Assembly (NCBI RefSeq): GCF_018919215.1
Contig: NZ_JAHLQK010000002.1
Coordinates: 372,001 to 436,000, forward strand
Reading direction: 5' to 3'
Source: Alkaliphilus flagellatus
GTDB lineage: Bacteria > Bacillota > Clostridia > Peptostreptococcales > Natronincolaceae
Length of the DNA: 64,000 nucleotides
In this document: piece after piece, positions 34,531 through 43,078 of the stretch
How positions within the stretch are numbered: position 1 is the stretch's first letter
Layout of the letters: the number at the start of each line of letters is the position of its first letter
The notes under the pieces: generated by a model
Database searches by the model: none
What the model was told of the DNA's origin: nothing
What the model saw: only the letters and a program-made list of their open reading frames with translations
Made by a program: the position numbers and the translations under genes

Positions 34531-35189
34531 GACTTCACCATCCTATAGCCATATCCATACATTGTTTCAATACGCAACTTAGACATTTTTTTCCGAAGTC
34601 GTCTAACTAGATCGTCTACTACACGGTCAGTTCCAAAATAATCATTACCCCAAATATAAATGAGGAGCTGTTCGCGAGTTAAAGCTTGTCCTTGATTTTT
34701 AGTGAAACAAAGAAGGAGATCGAATTCTTTAGAGGTGAGATCTATTACTTCATTTTGGAATATAACTTTCCTGCTTACTTCATCTATACTATATGGAGGA
34801 ATAGTTTGTGGCTGATATTGATTCGGGTAGACACGCTCTAGAAGTTTTCGAGTTCGAATTACCAGTTCCCGAGGTAGAAACGGCTTAGATAAGTAATCAT
34901 CACTCCCTAGCTCTAAACCAATAACTCGATCTAAGTCAGCATCTCTTGCAGATATAAAAATGACGGGAATTTGTGGGGAAGTGGCTTTAATTTCACCAAT
35001 GAGCTGATAACCATCTACATCAGGGAGCATAATATCTAATATCCATAAATCAGGTGGGGAACTAATCTCTTTTCTTGCTTTTTCACCAGTAAAAAAAGAA
35101 GAAACATTCCATCCTTCTTTTTTTAAATAAGAAGTAAGAACTAAATTTAAATTACTATCATCTTCTACTAAATAGATTCGAAATGACAT
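34527..35189 (-). CDS. OmpR/PhoB-family response regulator
   Basis: 220 residues. Receiver domain with the acidic pair EDD near the N-terminus, the phosphorylation site in LWILDIMLPDVDG near residue 53, and Lys in YLSKPFLPREL. The C-terminal winged helix (about 125-218) has the usual TSKEFDLLLCFTKNQGQALTREQLL and VVDDLVRRLRKKM segments. It is the first gene of a two-gene operon with the kinase. Directly upstream is the terminator of the secreted repeat-protein gene, so the operon promoter must lie in the roughly 30 bases between, or transcription reads through. Confidence 0.94.
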   Translation of the reverse strand: MSFRIYLVEDDSNLNLVLTSYLKKEGWNVSSFFTGEKARKEISSPPDLWILDIMLPDVDGYQLIGEIKATSPQIPVIFISARDADLDRVIGLELGSDDYLSKPFLPRELVIRTRKLLERVYPNQYQPQTIPPYSIDEVSRKVIFQNEVIDLTSKEFDLLLCFTKNQGQALTREQLLIYIWGNDYFGTDRVVDDLVRRLRKKMSKLRIETMYGYGYRMVKS

Positions 35190-35221
35190 AGCATCAACCT
35201 CCTTAATTTAGATTATAGCAA

Positions 35222-35247
35222 AAAGGACGTGAAATTTCACGTCCTTT
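35222..35247 (-). terminator. Palindromic terminator before the two-component operon
   Basis: A perfect 26-base palindrome, AAAGGACGTGAAA / TTTCACGTCCTTT, downstream of the secreted protein gene on the minus strand. Confidence 0.75.
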
Positions 35248-35283
35248 GAATCTTGCTTGGGAGGTACGTATTTTGTTCTAAGT

Positions 35284-35922
35284 TTAGATTAAACTACTGA
35301 TTTCTTTATTAGAAGAGTCTTTTCTTTGTATTTTAACTCGAAAACCTTCAGGTATCAATTCCTTCATTTCTTCATGAAACTGATCCTCAGTAATTTCTCC
35401 ATTTTCTAGTTTAGTCCTAAGCTCTTGTAATTTTGTCTTAACTTCCTCAGAAATCGCTATTCTTTCATGACGAGATCCCTCTGGCATCAATTCCTTCATC
35501 TCTTCGCGGAACTGTTCCTTTGTAATCTCCCCACTATCTAGTTTAGCTTTGAGCTCTTCTAATTTTACTTTAACTTCCTCAGGAATCTCTATTTTTTCAA
35601 TAAGCTTTTTTTCCACACCTTTAAATTGAGATCTCTCTGGCATCAATTGTTTCATCTCTTCGCGAAACTGTTCCTTAGTAATTTCTCCACTATCTAGTTT
35701 AGCTTTCAGTTCTTCTAATTTTATCTTAACTTCTTCAGTAACCTCTATGTTACTATAAAAAACTTCATTTTCATGTGAAGATCTATTGGTAATTACTGTT
35801 CTAAGTCCTCCAAACCCTTTTGTATTTTCTGAAACATTTGCATTATTATCAGCAAAAGCAGCTGTAGGAATTAATAGAGTTAGCGAAAGTGTAGCTGGGA
35901 TAATACTTTTTTTCCAATTCAT
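35284..35922 (-). CDS. Secreted protein with three SHOCT-like repeats
   Basis: 212 residues from the ATG at 35922, which has AGGGAG behind it; longer in-frame extension upstream has no ribosome-binding site. A signal peptide (MNWKKSIIPATLSLTLLIPTAAFA) directs export. The rest holds three copies of a roughly 40-residue helical repeat of the form EEVKxKLEELKAKLDSGEIT then KEQFREEMKxLMPE. The helix-turn-helix pattern with DSGEITKEQF resembles SHOCT (short C-terminal) domains. Repeats 1 and 2 are nearly identical, repeat 3 (LENGEITEDQFHEEM) has diverged. Encoded just upstream of a two-component system on the same strand, it may be a target or signal of that system. Function unknown. Confidence 0.75.
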   Translation of the reverse strand: MNWKKSIIPATLSLTLLIPTAAFADNNANVSENTKGFGGLRTVITNRSSHENEVFYSNIEVTEEVKIKLEELKAKLDSGEITKEQFREEMKQLMPERSQFKGVEKKLIEKIEIPEEVKVKLEELKAKLDSGEITKEQFREEMKELMPEGSRHERIAISEEVKTKLQELRTKLENGEITEDQFHEEMKELIPEGFRVKIQRKDSSNKEISSLI

Positions 35923-36169
35923 AAAATCTACTCCCTTCAAATTATTGATGTCTATAAGGTACCTCCTGATTAATAGTATAGGAGAAAACTGTGGAATAAT
36001 TGTCATGGAATTATGGGAAATTATGAAATGTAGGAGTAACTTATTATAGATAAATATATAAATACCTAGTGTAATTTTTTTATAGAATTTTATATAGATG
36101 TTTTTACTGTTATGTTCTAAAATTGATTGTAAAACCATCTAAAACTTATTGATAGGTTATATTGGGTTT

Positions 36170-36928
36170 TTATTTATATAAGAAACTTAGCTGAGATATG
36201 GATTTATTTTGTATTCCCGAATATATTATTTCAAATTCATCATCTTCATCTGCCATACCTAATATATAAAGAAGAGGTAGATAGTGGTCTTTGGTTGGTA
36301 TAGACAAAGTTTTCATATCTCCATACTTGATAAGCTCTTCGAAATCTTTTCTTTCTAAAGATTGCATTACTTCTCTTTCAAAATCTATAGCCCAATTATA
36401 AGGTTCAGAATCCCCACGTAAATCTGCTTTAAATAAGTTATGTACAAGATTGCCACTTCCTAAGACTAGTACACCTTTTTCGCGTAAAAATCTCATAGAT
36501 TTTCCTAGGTTATAATGATACTCAGCTGGTTGAGCCATATCCAAACTAAGAGCAACTACAGGAATATCTGCCTTTGGATACATAAACTTCATTATAGCCC
36601 ATACACCATGGTCCAGCCCATAATCCCTAGATGGAACTATGTCCAATTCTTTTAACATGTCCTCAATTTCAGGATATCCGGGACAATCGTATTTAATCTT
36701 ATATAATTCTTCAGGAAACCCATAAAAATCATAAATTAAATGGGGGTTGCTTGCAGTAGTAATAGCAGTAACTCCATCTGACATCCAATGGGCAGTAATT
36801 ACTAAAATTGCCTTTGGTTTGGGGAGATTATTCCCAATATTATAAATACTTCGAGTGTAGGGATTGTCAGAGATTATATTCATAGGTGATCCATGACCGA
36901 TAAATCCAATTGGAAGTTTATTTGACAT
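36170..36928 (-). CDS. Extradiol ring-cleavage dioxygenase, LigB/YgiD family
   Basis: 252 residues. Class III extradiol dioxygenase, 4,5-DOPA-dioxygenase type. The metal-binding histidines are visible in FIGHGSPMNI near residue 11, TAHWMSDG near 45, and in DHGVWAIMKFMYPKAD; the late motif LGSGNLVHNL is also present. Bacterial YgiD proteins open catechol-like rings with Fe or Zn; the natural substrate in anaerobes is unclear. The frame runs to a lone TTA stop close to 36170. It stands alone between the secreted-protein gene and a pepT scar. Confidence 0.85.
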   Translation of the reverse strand: MSNKLPIGFIGHGSPMNIISDNPYTRSIYNIGNNLPKPKAILVITAHWMSDGVTAITTASNPHLIYDFYGFPEELYKIKYDCPGYPEIEDMLKELDIVPSRDYGLDHGVWAIMKFMYPKADIPVVALSLDMAQPAEYHYNLGKSMRFLREKGVLVLGSGNLVHNLFKADLRGDSEPYNWAIDFEREVMQSLERKDFEELIKYGDMKTLSIPTKDHYLPLLYILGMADEDDEFEIIYSGIQNKSISQLSFLYK

Positions 36929-37038
36929 TTAATTCAGTCCTTTCAAAAGTTTTTAATAGTGTACTCTTTTAAATAAATATATATTACCCTAAACTATGAT
37001 GATTTATCATAGAGACTAGTTGTTTTCAATGGGATTTT

Positions 37039-37134
37039 TAAAGGTAGTGCCATTATATAATAGTTCTTATTCACATATACATATCTAAGATCTAATTCTT
37101 TAAGCTCCTCTACTAAAATCTTTGTTAGATCAAA
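37039..37134 (-). pseudogene. Scar of a second pepT copy: N-terminal segment
   Basis: The minus strand reads FDLTKILVEELKELDLRY then VYVNKNYYIMALPL. The intact PepT has FELANLLVKELKELGLSD then ASVDKNCYVMATLP at residues about 31-62. The fragment is preceded in frame by a stop codon and followed by unrelated sequence. It has the same orientation as the C-terminal scar at 29351, 7.6 kb away. Confidence 0.8.
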
Positions 37135-37223
37135 TTAGGCATTATTTGTTATAATAACAGAGATGGTTTGAATAAAATACTAACTTACTTATATAATATT
37201 TTATTTAAGGAGAATTTGAATAT

Positions 37224-38108
37224 ATGAATTATTTTAAGAGATTAGAAGAGATTATTAGTGAAAACCTAAATAGTAGGGGTATGGATAAAGCCTATCTAGC
37301 TGGTGAAATTGAAAATGCAGCAAAGGAACTTATAAAATCAGATACTATTATAATTGTTACTGGATTCGTAATTAAAGATACATTGACTGGAGAAACCGAT
37401 GGGCCATTAGGTGCTATTTCGGTTGCTAGCGCATTAGAGAAACTAGGGAAAAGTGTAGTTATTATTACAGATATATATTCTAAATCAATGCTAGAAGCTG
37501 CTTTAAAGTTGGTAGGTTTAAAAGCACCACTAGAAATATTTATTAAAGGTGAGGAGGATATTCTTTCTCAAAGTATACTGAGTACATATAAGCCAGATTG
37601 TTTACTAGCAGTAGAAAGACCAGGTGAAGCTTCCAATGGTAATATTTATTCTATGAGAGGAGAATGCCTTAGTGATATTATTCCAAGTATGGACTGTTTG
37701 TTTAGGGAAGCAGGGCGCTTAGGATTAACTACAATTGGTATTGGTGATGGTGGAAATGAAATTGGAATGGGAAAAATAAAACAGTATGTAATAGAAAATA
37801 TTCCAAATGGGGATATAATAGCGGCATCCTTTGTTACAGATTATCTTATAGTAGCGGGTGTATCTAACTGGGGCGGACACGCTCTAGCTTCTGCCCTTTC
37901 CATGTTTTCGCAAGAGGACTTACTTTATAATGTTGAAACAGAAATACAGGCTTTAGAAGCTATAGTAAATGCTGGAGCTGTAGATGGTTTGACTAAGGAA
38001 AGAACCTTAACAGTTGATGGTATAAGCTTAGAAAATAATATTAGAATTTTTGAGATGATAAAATCCACAATAGAAGAAAGTCTAGCACTAGATAAAGGTG
38101 CATCTTGA
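37224..38108 (+). CDS. DUF4392 protein (D-glutamate cyclase-like)
   Basis: 294 residues with AAGGAG before ATG. It matches the DUF4392 family, the domain found at the C-terminus of eukaryotic D-glutamate cyclase, through IIIVTGFVIKDTLTGETDGPLGAISVASALEKLGKSVV, the VERPGEASNGNIYSMRG segment, and IGIGDGGNEIGMGKI. D-glutamate cyclase converts D-Glu to 5-oxo-D-proline; a bacterial role in D-amino-acid turnover is inferred and would be interesting next to the racemase/ligase operon in the same window. Cytosolic, no signal peptide. Single-gene unit. Confidence 0.82.
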   Translation: MNYFKRLEEIISENLNSRGMDKAYLAGEIENAAKELIKSDTIIIVTGFVIKDTLTGETDGPLGAISVASALEKLGKSVVIITDIYSKSMLEAALKLVGLKAPLEIFIKGEEDILSQSILSTYKPDCLLAVERPGEASNGNIYSMRGECLSDIIPSMDCLFREAGRLGLTTIGIGDGGNEIGMGKIKQYVIENIPNGDIIAASFVTDYLIVAGVSNWGGHALASALSMFSQEDLLYNVETEIQALEAIVNAGAVDGLTKERTLTVDGISLENNIRIFEMIKSTIEESLALDKGAS

Positions 38109-38272
38109 TATAATTCCTTTTCTTTTATAATTAGTCAATATGACACTAGAAAAATTTTAGATTGGTAAATCTTGCTTATTGGCTTTAAATACATTCATGT
38201 AACAAGTTATGATACAATTCTAATAGATGAAGCAATTTTGAAATAAAATACATAAGAAAAGCAGGTGAAATA

Positions 38273-39577
38273 ATGAGAAGCAAGAGTAAAAGTCTTATTC
38301 TTATACTATTAATTTTGTTAACATTGATTTCAAGCTCAATATTTATTTCTGCACAAAGCGAAGTTACTATTAAACTAAATAATACTAAAATTAGTTTCCC
38401 TGATGTTAAACCATATATGGATGCTAAAGCTGGTAGGGTATTCGTTCCAGTTAGCTTTGTAGCAGAGCGTTTAGGAGCAGAAGTTAAGTGGGATCAAGCT
38501 AATAAGGCAGTAGATATTATTAAAGATAATACTAATATGAGATTTAAAATCGGAGAAAAAAGATTTACACTGAATGGTATAAATAAATCAATGGATACTG
38601 TTGCTTTCTTAAAGGATGAAAGGACTTTTGTTCCTTTAAGATTTATTAGTGAAAGCTTAGGCATAGATATTGAATGGGACCAAAAGACATACACAGTATC
38701 ATTGAAGGAGAGAAATATCAATAAAGAATTTGTTGTTCAAGGTATTTCGGTAGGTTTAACCGAAGAAGATCTAATTTCTAAGCTAGGGCAACCTGATAGG
38801 AAGGATTTAAGTAAATACGGATTTGAATGGTATATTTATAATAGGGATTATAGTAAATATATTCAGGTGGGAGTAAAAGATAAAAAGGTAGTAGGTATAT
38901 ATACAAATGTAGATAATTGGAAGTCAACAAAGGGAATAAAGATAGGCATGGAAAGAGCAGAGGTAGAGAGGCTACTAGGAAAATCTTTAAACAGTGTTAG
39001 AAAAGGTAATACTGTTTACTCTATATATAATGTAGATGAAAAAGGACTTTATCTTATTGATGGAAGCTATGTATCTATTTTCTATGATATTCATGAAAAT
39101 AATACTGTAACATCTCTGCAGATTATAGATGAAGATATAGAGCTTGGGTTAGATGGATATTATGGGATATACAGTGAAAAGCTAAGGAATAGCTTTGAAA
39201 GACAGATATTTGATCTTGCAAATGTTATTAGGGTAAGGAATGGTTTAGAACCATTTACATGGAGTGACGATGCAATGATTAGTTCAAGAAAACATAGTCA
39301 AGATATGGCTGATAGTGATTATTTTGAACATATTAATTTAAAAGGGGAAAGTCCTTTTGACAGAATGAAAAAGGAAGGTATAACCTATATATCAGCGGCT
39401 GAAAATATAGCTGCTGGAACTTCAGATGCTATTGAAACACATGAAGGCTGGATGAACTCAAGTGAACATAGAAATAGTATTTTAGGTGAATATAAAACCA
39501 TTGGAGTAGGTGGAGCCTACAACTCAAGTAGCACATATAAATACTATTACACACAAAACTTTTTTACAGGGATATAA
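38273..39577 (+). CDS. Secreted CAP-domain protein with copper-amine-oxidase-N and CAP-associated domains
   Basis: 434 residues. Signal peptide (residues 1-27, ending near SSSIFISAQ). A copper amine oxidase N-terminal-like domain (about 35-145; YMDAKAGRVFVPVSFVAERLGAEVKWDQ and RTFVPLRFISESLGIDIEWDQ) is common in clostridial surface proteins. The middle (about 155-295) matches the CAP-associated domain. The C-terminal about 120 residues are a CAP/SCP (YkwD-like) domain: LANVIRVRNGLEPFTWSDD, SRKHSQDMADSDYFEH, and HEGWMNSSEHRNSIL. Several relatives of this type occur in spore-formers. Acts outside the cell; substrate unknown. Confidence 0.88.
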   Translation: MRSKSKSLILILLILLTLISSSIFISAQSEVTIKLNNTKISFPDVKPYMDAKAGRVFVPVSFVAERLGAEVKWDQANKAVDIIKDNTNMRFKIGEKRFTLNGINKSMDTVAFLKDERTFVPLRFISESLGIDIEWDQKTYTVSLKERNINKEFVVQGISVGLTEEDLISKLGQPDRKDLSKYGFEWYIYNRDYSKYIQVGVKDKKVVGIYTNVDNWKSTKGIKIGMERAEVERLLGKSLNSVRKGNTVYSIYNVDEKGLYLIDGSYVSIFYDIHENNTVTSLQIIDEDIELGLDGYYGIYSEKLRNSFERQIFDLANVIRVRNGLEPFTWSDDAMISSRKHSQDMADSDYFEHINLKGESPFDRMKKEGITYISAAENIAAGTSDAIETHEGWMNSSEHRNSILGEYKTIGVGGAYNSSSTYKYYYTQNFFTGI

Positions 39578-39627
39578 ACAAAGACTCAGCTTATATGGAA
39601 TTTTAATTTCATCATTATATAAATATT

Positions 39628-39676
39628 AAAAGAAAAACTACTAGGTACATTGAATATGCCTAGTAGTTTTTCTTTT
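39628..39676. terminator. Bidirectional terminator between CAP gene and PHP gene
   Basis: A perfect 18-base stem, AAAAGAAAAACTACTAGG / CCTAGTAGTTTTTCTTTT, between convergent genes. Confidence 0.9.
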
Positions 39677-39695
39677 AATTACAAATAATATAAGA

Positions 39696-40415
39696 TTAGA
39701 GTATATTTTCACCTAATAAATTGTTTATAGCTTCTGTGCTATAGTTTATTATAAGTTCTTTAGGAAAATCTATTTCTTCCATAATATCTATACAATTAGT
39801 AAATTCTCCAATATCATAGGAAATATGAGCATCACTACCAAATATAACTTTAGTTTCATATTTTTTGCATAGGTTTAAAATAGATTTTACGTTTTCATAG
39901 GCTCCTGTTCTAAAGCTATCAGGCTTTAAAGAAGAATTATTAACTTCAAGGGCCACATTATATTTTTTAGAAGCCTTTACTATAGCCTCATGATCTATAG
40001 GATATCTAGAATCATCAGGATGAGCTATAATTTTTACATAAGGATTTTTCATGGTATTTATAATAGCATTAGTGTTTTCTTCAATTGTACCTGGATTAAT
40101 GCAAGGTGGATGTAAACTAGCTATAGCGTAGTCTAATTTTTCTAAAATCTCTACAGGCATGTCGATATTTCCTTCATAGTCCATAATATTAGCTTCTACA
40201 CCTTTTAGTAAAATTAATTCATCTATTTTTCTAGGCACTACGGATAAATTAGAAAAGTAAAATACGTGAGTACTGCCAGGCATAGAAGGTGCATGATCTG
40301 CAATACCTAAAACCCTAAGGCCTTTCTCCTTAGCTCTTGATATCATTTCCTCCATTGTACTGTAAGCATGTCCACTAACAATAGTATGACAGTGTATATC
40401 TATTAGTGCTTTCAT
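39696..40415 (-). CDS. PHP-domain phosphatase (YcdX-like)
   Basis: 239 residues, single PHP domain. Metal-binding motifs in order: DIHCHTIVSGHAYSTMEEM, GIADHAPSMPG, KGVEANIMDYEGNID, ASLHPPC, IIAHPDDSRYPID, LEVNNSSL, and IFGSDAHISYDIG. This matches the YcdX-type trinuclear zinc phosphatases. Length is normal. The AAGGGTTGAAC segment before ATG serves as ribosome-binding site. It lies 76 bases downstream of the antiporter gene on the same strand and might be reached by readthrough. Confidence 0.88.
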   Translation of the reverse strand: MKALIDIHCHTIVSGHAYSTMEEMISRAKEKGLRVLGIADHAPSMPGSTHVFYFSNLSVVPRKIDELILLKGVEANIMDYEGNIDMPVEILEKLDYAIASLHPPCINPGTIEENTNAIINTMKNPYVKIIAHPDDSRYPIDHEAIVKASKKYNVALEVNNSSLKPDSFRTGAYENVKSILNLCKKYETKVIFGSDAHISYDIGEFTNCIDIMEEIDFPKELIINYSTEAINNLLGENIL

Positions 40416-40491
40416 TTGTTCAACCCTTTCAAATTCTGTTTATTTAAAGAATCTATTATTTAAATTATATCATATTAGTCAAATCCTTTTC

Positions 40492-41673
40492 CTATTCAAC
40501 TACTAATAATGTCTTAGCAAATTTACTAATACCTATAGCTCCAATTGGTGCAGTTATAATTATGGATAAGACTGAAATAGCTAGAATAAGATCTCCAGAA
40601 GCAACACCTAAAGATAGTGGTATGGAGCCTATTGCAGCTTGGACTGTGGCCTTAGGTACGTATGAGATAACACAAAATACTCTTTCTTTAAAATTTAAAG
40701 CACTTCCTATTAAGGAGATTAATACGCCTATACTTCTACCTAAAAGTCCTAGTAGTATTAATATAATACCTACTTTTCCACCGCCAGCAGCTACACCGAT
40801 ATTTACCTCCGAACCCACTAATACAAAAAGAAGTATCTCTGCAAATACCCATACTTTATTAAGCTTTACAGCTAATCTTTTACCTATGTCAGGGCTCTTC
40901 TCTAATATTATAAATCCTATGGTCATAACACCTAATAATCCTGCCAGTTGAACTCTATTCTTTAAAAGATCTTCCAGTGCAGAAATAAGAATTCCTAATC
41001 CGAGAATAATTAATACCTTTTTTGTATCACGAATAGGATATTTTTTAAAAAGTTTAATTAATATTAAACCTGTCATAACACCAATAGCAATACCTAAAAT
41101 AATAGCTAATGAAATTTCAAGGATTTTAATACCTATATTAACCTGTTTTCCACTATATAAGCCTAAAAATGTACTAAATATTGTAATAGCAAAAACATCA
41201 TCTATTGAAGCACCTGCCAATATTAAAGTTGGTATATTTTTGTTAGTCCCTATTCTATTCTCCATAAGATTTAACATTTGAGGTACTACCACTGCTGGAG
41301 AAACTGCGGCAATTATAAAACCAAGTATTCCACCTTGAATAAAAGAAAAACTTAAAAACCTAATGGAAGCAAATGCAATAAAAAATCCTTCTATTAAACC
41401 TGGAATACAGCTTAATTTTATAGCTGTTTTTCCTATTCCGCTCAAAGATTTTTTATTTATTCCTAGTCCAGCCCTTAATAAAATAATAATTAAGGCAATT
41501 CTTCTAAGGTCTGCAGAAATGCTGAGTATATCAGTACTAAGTATATTTAGCCCATATGGACCTATAACTACTCCAACAACAAGCATTCCTAATAGTCCTG
41601 GTAAATTAATTTTTTCCAAAACTGCATTTACAAATAGTCCAAGCAAAATAATTATGGCCAAATCTACTGCCAT
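40492..41673 (-). CDS. CPA-type cation/proton antiporter under fluoride riboswitch control
   Basis: 393 residues, about 12 helices, ATG behind AAGGAGGTG. Monovalent cation:proton antiporter fold (Kef/NhaP branch): GLLGMLVVGVVIGPYGLNIL, a IAAVSPAVVVPQML segment, and GASIDDVFAITIF with the paired acidic residues. A fluoride riboswitch with terminator sits directly in its leader. Antiporters of this class are known among fluoride-riboswitch genes, beside CrcB/Fluc and EriC-F. The protein probably helps export fluoride or protons, or restores ion balance during fluoride stress. Kinase or NAD-binding (TrkA) domains are absent. Confidence 0.88.
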   Translation of the reverse strand: MAVDLAIIILLGLFVNAVLEKINLPGLLGMLVVGVVIGPYGLNILSTDILSISADLRRIALIIILLRAGLGINKKSLSGIGKTAIKLSCIPGLIEGFFIAFASIRFLSFSFIQGGILGFIIAAVSPAVVVPQMLNLMENRIGTNKNIPTLILAGASIDDVFAITIFSTFLGLYSGKQVNIGIKILEISLAIILGIAIGVMTGLILIKLFKKYPIRDTKKVLIILGLGILISALEDLLKNRVQLAGLLGVMTIGFIILEKSPDIGKRLAVKLNKVWVFAEILLFVLVGSEVNIGVAAGGGKVGIILILLGLLGRSIGVLISLIGSALNFKERVFCVISYVPKATVQAAIGSIPLSLGVASGDLILAISVLSIIITAPIGAIGISKFAKTLLVVE

Positions 41674-41689
41674 TATAACACCTCCTTAA

Positions 41690-41779
41690 TATTAAACAAA
41701 AAAACTCCTACAGATACAATTATATAATTGAATCTGTAGGAGTCATTAGCCTTTGGCAATTATGGTGAACTCCATCACC
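41690..41779 (-). promoter_or_regulatory. Fluoride riboswitch (crcB motif) with terminator platform
   Basis: On the minus strand the leader begins GGTGATGGAGTTCACC (41779-41764), then ATAATTGCCAAAGGCTAATG and ACTCCTACAG. This is the crcB-motif consensus: hairpin with GAUGGAGUU loop, AUAA, a second hairpin, and the ACUCC that pairs with GGAGU to form the pseudoknot. The same ACTCCTACAGAT (41743-41732) can instead pair with ATCTGTAGGAGT (41715-41704), followed by a T-run, to form a terminator. Fluoride binding would hold ACTCC in the pseudoknot and let transcription continue into the antiporter. Confidence 0.92.
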
Positions 41780-41804
41780 TTATATTATGTTTTATTTTAA
41801 TTAC

Positions 41805-41833
41805 ACTATACTTTAAATTTATATATAGGTCAA
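41805..41833 (-). promoter_or_regulatory. Sigma-A promoter for the fluoride-riboswitch transcript
   Basis: Minus strand TTGACC (41833-41828), 17-base spacer, TATAGT (41810-41805). The predicted start lies about 20 bases before the riboswitch. Confidence 0.75.
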
Positions 41834-41929
41834 GATAAAAGTATTGAGTAATAATATTATAGATAAAAATCTTATAATGGATATATAAATATGTTATTAT
41901 TGTTTTTAAGTAGATTAGGAGGTATGTTT

Positions 41930-42193
41930 ATGGAATGTAGAACTGGCTGTGGAGCCTGTTGTATTGCGCCTTCAATATCATCACCAATACCAGGTATGAA
42001 TGGTGGTAAACCTGCAGGCATTAGATGTATTCAACTAACAACGGATAATAAATGTATGTTATTCGGAAAAAAGGAAAGACCAGCTGTATGTATTAATCTA
42101 AGGGCATCGGATGAAATGTGTGGCAAAGCTTCAGAAGAAGCTTACTCATATTTAGAATATCTTGAGAAGGCTACAGCTATTATTAATATATAA
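41930..42193 (+). CDS. YkgJ-family cysteine-cluster protein
   Basis: 87 residues from the ATG at 41930 (AGGAGG 7 bases upstream; earlier in-frame starts precede that site). Cysteines in ECRTGCGACC, IRCIQLTT, KCMLF and AVCINLRA form the zinc/iron-chelating pattern of the YkgJ (UPF0153) family. The role of this family is not established. It lies 36 bases before an EFR1-family flavodoxin/ferredoxin gene, and the two are probably co-transcribed. Confidence 0.85.
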   Translation: MECRTGCGACCIAPSISSPIPGMNGGKPAGIRCIQLTTDNKCMLFGKKERPAVCINLRASDEMCGKASEEAYSYLEYLEKATAIINI

Positions 42194-42229
42194 TATATAT
42201 TTTATAATAAATTGGGGGAGGGATATAAT

Positions 42230-43021
42230 ATGATATTTTACTTTACAGGTACAGGAAATTCTCTACAAGTAGCTAAAGATATATCTAAGTATCATGGAGA
42301 AAAGCTTTTTTCTATATCTGCTGCAATGCATAAGGGAGAAGAGAGCTATGAATACATCCTAAAGGATGATGAAAAAATAGGCTTTGTTTTTCCTGTATAT
42401 GCTTGGGGTGCTCCTAAGATGGTATTAGATTTTATTGCAAAACTAAAACTAAGTAACTTTAAAGATAATTATGTTTTTGCAGTAGCCACATGTGGAGAAA
42501 ATATAGGAAGTACTATGAAAGCCTTTGAAGATAAGCTAAAGAAAAGAAATATAATTTTAAATAGTGGATTTTCTGTAGTAATGCCAAGTAATTATATGAT
42601 TATGGGTATGGATGTAGATTCCATAGAGGAGTCTAAGAAAAAGTTATTAAAAGCAGATAAAATTTTAAAAGAAATAAACAAAGTGATAGAAGAAAAGCAA
42701 AAAGGTATTTTTCAATTGGAAAAAGGACATTTGCCGAATATATTAACATCTGTTATAAATCCGTTATTTACGAAATTCTCAATTAGTACAGAGAAGTTTT
42801 ATGCAAAGGACAATTGTATCTCCTGTGGTATTTGTGAAAAGGTTTGTAATACTAAAACTATAAGGATAGATAGAAAGCCTACTTGGGGAGATAAGTGTAC
42901 TCAGTGCCTGGCCTGTATAAATATTTGTCCGGTTAGAGCTATAGAATATGGTAAAGCTACAGTAAAAAAAGGAAGATACAAAAACCCAAATATAACTGTG
43001 GATGAGTTAGTAGTGGAATAA
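42230..43021 (+). CDS. EFR1-family protein: flavodoxin domain plus 2[4Fe-4S] ferredoxin
   Basis: 263 residues from the ATG at 42230. An N-terminal flavodoxin-like domain with the FMN-binding start FYFTGTGNSLQVAKDI, then at about residues 195-245 two [4Fe-4S] cluster motifs, CISCGICEKVC and CTQCLACINIC(P). This fusion is widespread in anaerobes and is thought to shuttle electrons. Cytosolic. The GGGGGAGG segment upstream gives a good ribosome-binding site and decides the start. A terminator shared with the convergent gene follows. Confidence 0.9.
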   Translation: MIFYFTGTGNSLQVAKDISKYHGEKLFSISAAMHKGEESYEYILKDDEKIGFVFPVYAWGAPKMVLDFIAKLKLSNFKDNYVFAVATCGENIGSTMKAFEDKLKKRNIILNSGFSVVMPSNYMIMGMDVDSIEESKKKLLKADKILKEINKVIEEKQKGIFQLEKGHLPNILTSVINPLFTKFSISTEKFYAKDNCISCGICEKVCNTKTIRIDRKPTWGDKCTQCLACINICPVRAIEYGKATVKKGRYKNPNITVDELVVE

Positions 43022-43076
43022 ATTAAAGGGGACGATTCCTTGGCACTATGTGGCAAAGGAACCGTTCCCTTTAATT
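43021..43076. terminator. Bidirectional terminator after the EFR1 gene
   Basis: A long stem: AATTAAAGGG / CCCTTTAATT, continued with few mismatches by ACGATTCCTT / AAGGAACCGT, closing a small loop. Confidence 0.8.
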
Positions 43077-43078
43077 AT

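Noticed and set aside
40562-40951. Plus-strand frames of 129 and 108 codons opposite the antiporter gene
   Set aside because: Ser/Pro/Asn-rich shadow translations of hydrophobic helices, with no start signals.
41690-41779. The antiporter leader as a simple terminator of the plus-strand YkgJ gene
   Set aside because: The YkgJ gene lies on the other side and points away; the aptamer consensus and minus-strand T-run show that it belongs to the antiporter.
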